NCBI GenBank assembly: GCA_937885345.1
Contig: CAKZZH010000131.1
Span: forward strand, 1-48,276
From: an uncultured Lachnospiraceae bacterium
GTDB lineage: Bacteria; Bacillota; Clostridia; Lachnospirales; Lachnospiraceae
DNA length: 48,276 bases
Direction of reading: 5' to 3'
In this document: positions 43,356 to 48,276 of the stretch, in pieces
How positions within the stretch are numbered: the stretch's first letter is position 1
How the letters are laid out: the number at the start of each line of letters is the position of its first letter
Notes under the pieces: generated by a model
What the model was told of the DNA's origin: nothing
The model's input: the letters and a program-made list of their open reading frames with translations, nothing else
The model's database searches: none
Position numbers and translations under genes: made by a program

Positions 43356-45383
43356 ATGAAAAAGAAAATTACATCAATTGTATTGGCAGCGGTTATGGGA
43401 CTTTCCGTTATATCTCTTGCCGGATGTACGGGTAATACTTCCTCATCCGGTAGTTCCGAAAGCTCATCCGATGCAGATGCTTCATCGACCGTTGTTAATG
43501 ATGACACACTTGGTGGGGCAAGCTTTGCGGACAGTAAGCAAAACGTAACTGTCAAACTCTCTACTGACAAGACCGAATATGCTGCAGGCGAGAAGGTTAA
43601 GTACAATCTCATAATCGAGAATGACAGAACAACCTGGAACGCCGATAGTGTAACGATCTCGAGTATTACCTACGATCCTCTTGTATCCGAGAGTCAGCTT
43701 CCCGCGAATATTTTATCTTCGATAGCTGCGGGCAGCAGGTACGAGTATACAGGCGTTTTGAGCGATGATGCAGCATCGGCATACTCGGGAGAAGCAGCCA
43801 AGGATGCGAGCGAGGGTAAAGTATACAACGGAACAAGCCTTATAAATATTGCTCCCTATGTTAAATTCAAATACAATGGTGAAGACGTTCTCCTTCGTTT
43901 TACAATGCAGGTGACGATGAATCAGGAGAAACTTCGTTATACCAAGGATCAGGTAGTTGTTTCAACCGATACATGCTGCCATGATCCCAGTATTTTCAAG
44001 GATAAGGACGGAACCTATTATATCTTCGGTACGCATATGACCTGCTCCAAGACAACGGATCTTATCAACTGGACCAATCTTGATAATGCTTACAGATCAA
44101 GCTATGACGAGGAGACCAGGAATCTTATAAGAGCTTATAATGATGATGAATCTTCCGGTTCATGGTATTCATATCTGTGGGCACCGGATATAATCTACAA
44201 TGAAGCAATGGGCAAATACTGTATGTACCTCAGTGCCAACGGAGATTACTGGCAGTCAAATATCGTGCTTCTTACAGCCGATGAAGTGATGGGACCTTAT
44301 GAGTATGCCGGAACGGTTGTATACGGCGGATTTACAAGTGATCTGTACGACCAGACGGATGTTGAGAAGGTAACGGGCGAGAGCACGATTCCAGACAGAT
44401 ATGTGACAAACGGCGTTGCCAACAGAAAGTGGGGCGATAAGTGGCCCAACTGTATCGATCCTTGTGTATTTTATGATGAAGAAGGTAAGCTCTGGATGAG
44501 CTACGGTTCATGGTCGGGCGGAATCTTTATGCTTGAGCTTGATGAGAACACAGGTCTCAGAGATTACGATGTGACATATGCGACCGACGAGCACAGCGAT
44601 GCTTACTTCGGAACCAAGATCGCGGGCGGCTGGTATGTATCAGGCGAGGCTTCATATATCCAGCATATCGGAGATTATTATTATCTCTTTATCTCATACG
44701 GCAACCTTGAGGCTAAGGGCGGATACAACGTAAGAGTATTCAGAAGCGAGAGCCCCGACGGACCTTATGTTGACGAGCTCGGAACCAGCGCGATCTTTGA
44801 TAAACTTCTGCAGAATTTCAATGCGCGTATCGGGGTGAGACTTTTTGGCGGATATAAGTGGAGATTCTTCTCGGTGGGAGAAGTTGCTCAGGGACATAAC
44901 TCGGCATTTGTTGATGATGACGGCAAGGCATATATTGTATTCCATACAAGAACCACCGATGGAACCGAAGGTCACCATGTAAAGGTACACCAGCTCTTCG
45001 TAAATGAGGACGGATGGCTTGTTGCGGCGCCTTTTGCATATGGCGGTGAGACGCTTAAGGAAGACGGATATTCCGCAGAGGAATATGTCGGTGATTACGA
45101 AGTGATGATCCACATGCTTGATATCGATTACGCTAATCTCGAGACCACACTTTCCAATGTTATCAGCCTTAACGAGGACGGAACCGTCAGCGGATATTAC
45201 ACCGGAACATGGGAGAGTAAGGACGGCACTGCATATATCACTCTCAAGATCAACAACGAAGAATATCACTGCGTAGCCCTCAAAATGTGCATGGAAGGCA
45301 GCAATATCGAGACCATGGTATTTACCGGTCTTGGCCTGTCAAGTCAGTTCACTATCTGGGGAAGCAGGATGATCACCGAGTAA
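43356..45383 (+). CDS. Secreted GH43 endo-arabinanase lipoprotein
   Basis: An endo-alpha-1,5-L-arabinanase-type enzyme of 675 residues, attached outside the membrane. The lipobox is SLAGC (Cys24) with a Ser-rich linker. Residues about 45-190 form an Ig-like beta-sandwich (VKLSTDKTEYAAGEKVKYNL). The GH43 propeller has Asp210 in CCHDPSIF, Asp368 in NCIDPCVF and Glu431 in SGEASYI, plus GHNSAF near its end for the metal-binding His. The last 130 residues form the C-terminal beta-barrel typical of this group (resembling GH43_4 enzymes). The start lies 2 bases after the DUF6171 stop with a weak GAAGTGG site; translation is probably coupled. Confidence 0.87.
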   Translation: MKKKITSIVLAAVMGLSVISLAGCTGNTSSSGSSESSSDADASSTVVNDDTLGGASFADSKQNVTVKLSTDKTEYAAGEKVKYNLIIENDRTTWNADSVTISSITYDPLVSESQLPANILSSIAAGSRYEYTGVLSDDAASAYSGEAAKDASEGKVYNGTSLINIAPYVKFKYNGEDVLLRFTMQVTMNQEKLRYTKDQVVVSTDTCCHDPSIFKDKDGTYYIFGTHMTCSKTTDLINWTNLDNAYRSSYDEETRNLIRAYNDDESSGSWYSYLWAPDIIYNEAMGKYCMYLSANGDYWQSNIVLLTADEVMGPYEYAGTVVYGGFTSDLYDQTDVEKVTGESTIPDRYVTNGVANRKWGDKWPNCIDPCVFYDEEGKLWMSYGSWSGGIFMLELDENTGLRDYDVTYATDEHSDAYFGTKIAGGWYVSGEASYIQHIGDYYYLFISYGNLEAKGGYNVRVFRSESPDGPYVDELGTSAIFDKLLQNFNARIGVRLFGGYKWRFFSVGEVAQGHNSAFVDDDGKAYIVFHTRTTDGTEGHHVKVHQLFVNEDGWLVAAPFAYGGETLKEDGYSAEEYVGDYEVMIHMLDIDYANLETTLSNVISLNEDGTVSGYYTGTWESKDGTAYITLKINNEEYHCVALKMCMEGSNIETMVFTGLGLSSQFTIWGSRMITE

Positions 45384-45385
45384 GT

Positions 45386-46774
45386 ATGATGTATATGAAA
45401 TCGGGTTTTAGATTTAACGAACACAACAGAGATACCAATCCAAGATTTGAATCACATGATCCGGGTATGATGTGGGATCCGGCATCAGGCAAATATTATT
45501 CCTTTTGCACGGATTCCTATATCACATCCAAGAGAGAACAAGGCGTTCCGATCAGAGTGAGCGATGATCTTGTGGATTTTAGATATGCGGGCACCGCGCT
45601 GTCTGAGGCAGCGATCAAAGAGGCGTCTTATAACGGAGAGGGGATGTCCCCTGTTCCGGGGTTTTGGGCACCTTTTACAGAGTACAGTGGCGGCAAATAT
45701 CGTATGTATTATTCTGCGACCAAGGCCTTTGGAACGGATGAGTCCAAGATCTGGCTTGCTGTTTCCGATAAAATAGAAGGCCCTTATGAGAATGTGGGCG
45801 TTGTGGTTGACAGCAGGGATCAGGCTTTTAAGGAGAAACCCAATGCTATAGATCCGCATATAGTGGACACTCCCGAAGGCGACAAATATCTTATTTACGG
45901 ATCGTTCTTCGGCGGTATATATGCCAAAAAGCTTAATCCTGTGACGGGAATGTCTGCTGACAACAATCCGAGAAATTTTGGAACGAGGCTCGCATATAAG
46001 CCTGAGGATTCCTATATCGACGGACCTGAAGGACCTGCGGTAATATATAATCCTGATACCGGGAAGTATTATCTTTTCTTCTCATACGGATGGCTCGGCG
46101 ACGATTATGATATAAGAGTCGGAATAAGCGACAATGTTCTCGGGCCCTATGTGGACAAGGACGGTGTGAGTCTTCTCGGAGACAGCCTTGGAACCAAGCT
46201 TGCCGGAAGCTACGAATTCACAAGGTACAGCAAGGAGCCCATGGGCAATAACGACCGTTCAACCTCCTCAAGAAAGGGCTTTGACGGAAAGCCGATGCCT
46301 GAATGGGAATACGGCGGATTTCGCGGACCCGGTCACGGAGTGCCATTTTATAATGTTCCCAGAAAGGATTATTTCTTCGTGCATCATGTAAGGGACGGCG
46401 CAATGCCACTCAGCCATTACAGCGAAAAAGAGCACAGGCGTACCTTCTTTATGCATTATATGATGATCAGGAGAATGCTTTTTATCGACGACTGGCCCGT
46501 TTTCTCGCCCGAGGATTATGCGGGTGAAGAGGCAGGATGCGACCTGTATAACGGCAACATTCAAGGCGGCGTGCTCTCAGGCGTAAGCGATGGATTCGAA
46601 TGGGTCGTGTTTGATAACTGCAATAATGAATTAATTCGTGCATCCAAGGATGTTACGATGTATAATGTCAAAGGATATTTAATGGACGCTTACGATTTCG
46701 AGAATTCCAAGGAGTGTAAAGTGTTCACCGGATATACAGACGATAACAGAGCTGTATGGGGCAGGAGTATGTAG
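45386..46774 (+). CDS. Cytoplasmic GH43 arabinanase-like enzyme
   Basis: A 462-residue GH43 protein without a signal peptide. The catalytic triad is Asp25 in ESHDPGMM, Asp156 in NAIDPHIV and Glu215 in DGPEGPAVI; GFWAPFTEY lies at 92-100 and GPGHGVPF later. The C-terminal 100 residues form an extra beta-rich domain. Several ATG codons (45386, 45389, 45395) follow the preceding stop within 12 bases and none has a clear ribosome binding site, so the exact start is uncertain. Together with the secreted GH43 and exo-acting GH43 it covers inside and outside steps of arabinan breakdown. Confidence 0.82.
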   Translation: MMYMKSGFRFNEHNRDTNPRFESHDPGMMWDPASGKYYSFCTDSYITSKREQGVPIRVSDDLVDFRYAGTALSEAAIKEASYNGEGMSPVPGFWAPFTEYSGGKYRMYYSATKAFGTDESKIWLAVSDKIEGPYENVGVVVDSRDQAFKEKPNAIDPHIVDTPEGDKYLIYGSFFGGIYAKKLNPVTGMSADNNPRNFGTRLAYKPEDSYIDGPEGPAVIYNPDTGKYYLFFSYGWLGDDYDIRVGISDNVLGPYVDKDGVSLLGDSLGTKLAGSYEFTRYSKEPMGNNDRSTSSRKGFDGKPMPEWEYGGFRGPGHGVPFYNVPRKDYFFVHHVRDGAMPLSHYSEKEHRRTFFMHYMMIRRMLFIDDWPVFSPEDYAGEEAGCDLYNGNIQGGVLSGVSDGFEWVVFDNCNNELIRASKDVTMYNVKGYLMDAYDFENSKECKVFTGYTDDNRAVWGRSM

Positions 46775-46807
46775 TAGGTGTGGTAAATTCCCTGCGGGAG
46801 GTATACT

Positions 46808-47095
46808 TTGAGCTTTAAGACCAAATTCTTAAAATGGATTCACAAGGGTGAGGATGACCGTTTCGGCCCCCTTGACCTTATCAAAGAGATTATTTTTTGC
46901 CTGCTTACAATGGCGGGGAGTGCGGTATGGATGATGCTTATACTGCTGATACTAAGCTTTATAATGGTCTCCACCGGCATCTTCAATATTAAATGGATGA
47001 TCCCTGTGTCAATTGCAACGGGAATCGGAATGGGGATATTTTATGTGGTGCGAACCGTTATAAAATATCGTCGCAAATATAATCAAACGAGTTAA
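46808..47095 (+). CDS. Small membrane protein with two helices
   Basis: A 95-residue protein starting with TTG, preceded by GGGAGG at a 7-base distance. It has a charged N-terminus and two hydrophobic helices (about 28-57 and 63-81) with a basic tail. No known family recognised. It ends the enzyme operon directly before a terminator. It may be unrelated to arabinan use. Confidence 0.65.
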   Translation: MSFKTKFLKWIHKGEDDRFGPLDLIKEIIFCLLTMAGSAVWMMLILLILSFIMVSTGIFNIKWMIPVSIATGIGMGIFYVVRTVIKYRRKYNQTS

Positions 47096-47099
47096 GTAA

Positions 47100-47126
47100 A
47101 AGCCGCGCTCCCTGCGCGGCTTTATT
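47100..47126 (+). terminator. Terminator at the end of the enzyme operon
   Basis: AAGCCGCGC (47100-47108) and GCGCGGCTT (47114-47122) form a 9-bp stem with a TCCCT loop and TTATTT after it. The A-run on the other side makes it usable by the convergent AraC gene, whose stop codon overlaps it. Confidence 0.8.
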
Positions 47127-48168
47127 TCAGGCTCTTTCTGTAAGCGGACGGCGTCATGCCGTAGCGCTCCTGAAAAAGTTTGTAGAAGAAGCCCCTGTTG
47201 TTATAACCGACGCTTCTCGCGATCTCTTCGATGGTCATGTCGCTTGTTGAAAGCAGGTTCTCAGCCTGATCGAGGCGGCATTTCTGTATATAGGACGAGT
47301 ATGTAAGTCCGGTATATTTCTTAATAAGTCTGTTAAAATAGTCCTCCTGGAAACTGAAATTAACCGAGAGGTCCCTTATAGTAACAGAAGCAAGATTACG
47401 CTTGATGTAGCTTATGACTTCTTCATAGATGATCCACTGCATATTACGTTTCTGCTGTCTGGAAAGTGCGAATTCATAATGGGTGCTGAGCTCGCGGAAA
47501 ATACGAAGCAACAGGCCCTTCTTGATATGATATGATGCGAAATCGTTGATTATAAGCTCATTGGTAAGGGCTTTGAGCGCATTTTCAAGCACTGTACGCG
47601 CTTCGTCGTGAGGATGAAAAATAAGATACTGTTGCAAATCCTTCTGCTCGATGATAGCGGTCTGAAGGAAACTGATGATATTTTCCTTGGAAACGTTCTC
47701 ATTCATAACCTCGGTAAACATATCATTGGCGATACCGAGGAAGAGAATGGTGCCGGTCCCTTCACCGAGAATATCCTGATGTATGCAGTTTTTATCGATA
47801 AGACAAAGGTCGCCTTTGTTGAAGACAACATCCTTACCGAGTATTTTCTGGCGGAAACTTCCCTCAACAACATATGTAAGTTCGATATAGTCGTGAGTGT
47901 GGAGTTGCGTACGTAGAGTCGGATTAAAATGCAAACTGTACGTAAACGATTTGGGTGAGGGCAGCATCGTAGAATGAAGAGTGTGACCTCTGTCGATATT
48001 CCAGCATATCGCAAAAATCCTGTCCTTGTCGATAAGAGGATACGTCTTAACGTCCATAACTACAGAGGAATATTCAGGCGTGATAAGCCTTGTGCCCATA
48101 GGATGGTTGGGAGCGAGGTTCTGTTCTGCCTTTCTTGTTATGTTGTTACACAGTTCGATCAGTCTCAT
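47122..48168 (-). CDS. AraC family transcriptional regulator (cupin + HTH)
   Basis: A 348-residue regulator. A cupin lies at about 80-165 (RTQLHTHDYIELTYVVEGSFRQ, then FNKGDLCLIDKNCIHQD); a helical connector follows; the last 100 residues carry the two helix-turn-helix motifs (IRDLSVNFSFQEDYFNRLIK and IEEIARSVGYNNRGFFYKLFQ) and the ending GMTPSAYRKSLK. It is convergent with the GH43-GH127 operon and probably regulates arabinan genes here or to the right. The start codon has no ribosome binding site and lies 6 bases from a near-perfect -10 box, so the mRNA may be leaderless. Confidence 0.88.
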   Translation of the reverse strand: MRLIELCNNITRKAEQNLAPNHPMGTRLITPEYSSVVMDVKTYPLIDKDRIFAICWNIDRGHTLHSTMLPSPKSFTYSLHFNPTLRTQLHTHDYIELTYVVEGSFRQKILGKDVVFNKGDLCLIDKNCIHQDILGEGTGTILFLGIANDMFTEVMNENVSKENIISFLQTAIIEQKDLQQYLIFHPHDEARTVLENALKALTNELIINDFASYHIKKGLLLRIFRELSTHYEFALSRQQKRNMQWIIYEEVISYIKRNLASVTIRDLSVNFSFQEDYFNRLIKKYTGLTYSSYIQKCRLDQAENLLSTSDMTIEEIARSVGYNNRGFFYKLFQERYGMTPSAYRKSLK

Positions 48169-48174
48169 ACACAG

Positions 48175-48203
48175 ATTATATTACAATATTTAAAATGTGA
48201 CAA
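48175..48203 (-). promoter_or_regulatory. Promoter of the AraC gene, adjacent to its start codon
   Basis: Minus-strand TTGTCA (48203-48198), exactly 17 bases, TATAAT (48180-48175). Only 6 bases separate the -10 box from the ATG at 48168, so transcription should start at or next to the A of the start codon. Confidence 0.65.
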
Positions 48204-48276
48204 CCGGAGACGTAAGCGACTCTAGGATAAACGCATCAATTTAAGGTTGACATTTACAAGTTTTTGTTGTATCGAC

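Noticed and set aside
48247..48275. TTGACA at 48247 as a rightward promoter at the window edge
   Set aside because: The -35 box is perfect but the sequence 17 bases on (TATCGA) matches the -10 consensus at only three positions and the downstream gene is not visible.
1..48276. Frequent TAAAAT/ATTTTA hexamers in genes and spacers
   Set aside because: By eye they seem more common than expected, often as Lys-AAA before AT or Leu-TTA after ATT, but a count against a codon-matched control is needed and none could be made.
1..48276. tRNA, rRNA, CRISPR arrays, transposases, integrases
   Set aside because: Looked for on both strands; no cloverleaf, repeat-spacer pattern or mobile-element protein was found.

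Overview
The window looks like part of the chromosome of a fibre-degrading gut or rumen Firmicute of the Lachnospiraceae (Butyrivibrio/Pseudobutyrivibrio/Roseburia-like). The grounds are strong GGAGG-type ribosome binding sites, sigma-A promoters with 17-bp spacers, Gram-positive lipoproteins (lipobox cysteine followed by a Ser-rich linker), and carbohydrate ABC transporters that lack their own ATPase. No rRNA, tRNA, CRISPR array or insertion sequence was seen. The assignment rests on gene content only.

Left part (1-8.3 kb): two decayed gene remnants, then mostly housekeeping genes: ttcA (tRNA 2-thiolation), a truncated sigma-70-like protein, an ABC-F ATPase, a secondary-metabolite-like esterase/carbohydrate esterase, a SAM methyltransferase, pyrC and rsmJ. 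Short tandem duplications (27 bp and 35 bp) sit exactly at two gene ends.

Middle (8.3-21.9 kb): an AraC regulator divergent from a secreted GH51 alpha-L-arabinofuranosidase; a secreted GH5 endoglucanase whose catalytic domain is flanked by two related beta-sandwich modules; a HAD phosphatase; a tandem pair of paralogous dynamin/IRG-like GTPases that overlap; a second AraC regulator divergent from a very large secreted GH127/GH146 beta-L-arabinofuranosidase.

Right part (22-48 kb): an arabinose-polymer utilisation locus. An ArsR-type regulator with a C-terminal sensor-like domain is transcribed away from a long operon: cytoplasmic GH51 arabinofuranosidase, a 993-residue solute-binding protein, two permeases, an NHL-TPR-YIP1 membrane protein, a DUF5696 lipoprotein, two more permeases, a classical solute-binding lipoprotein, and a non-catalytic LamG lipoprotein. 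After a terminator a second promoter drives three GH43 enzymes, a cytoplasmic GH127, a small Cys-rich DUF6171 protein and a small membrane protein; a third AraC gene faces this operon and closes the window with what looks like a leaderless transcript.

Read together, secreted lipoprotein enzymes (GH51, GH43 endo-arabinanase, GH127) would cut pectic arabinan and plant beta-L-arabinosides at the cell surface, the LamG and solute-binding proteins would hold and hand over the oligosaccharides, two permease pairs would import them, and the cytoplasmic GH43, GH51 and GH127 enzymes would finish the breakdown to arabinose. The least understood part, and the best candidate for an undescribed system, is the doubled transporter with its NHL-TPR-YIP1 and DUF5696 partners.
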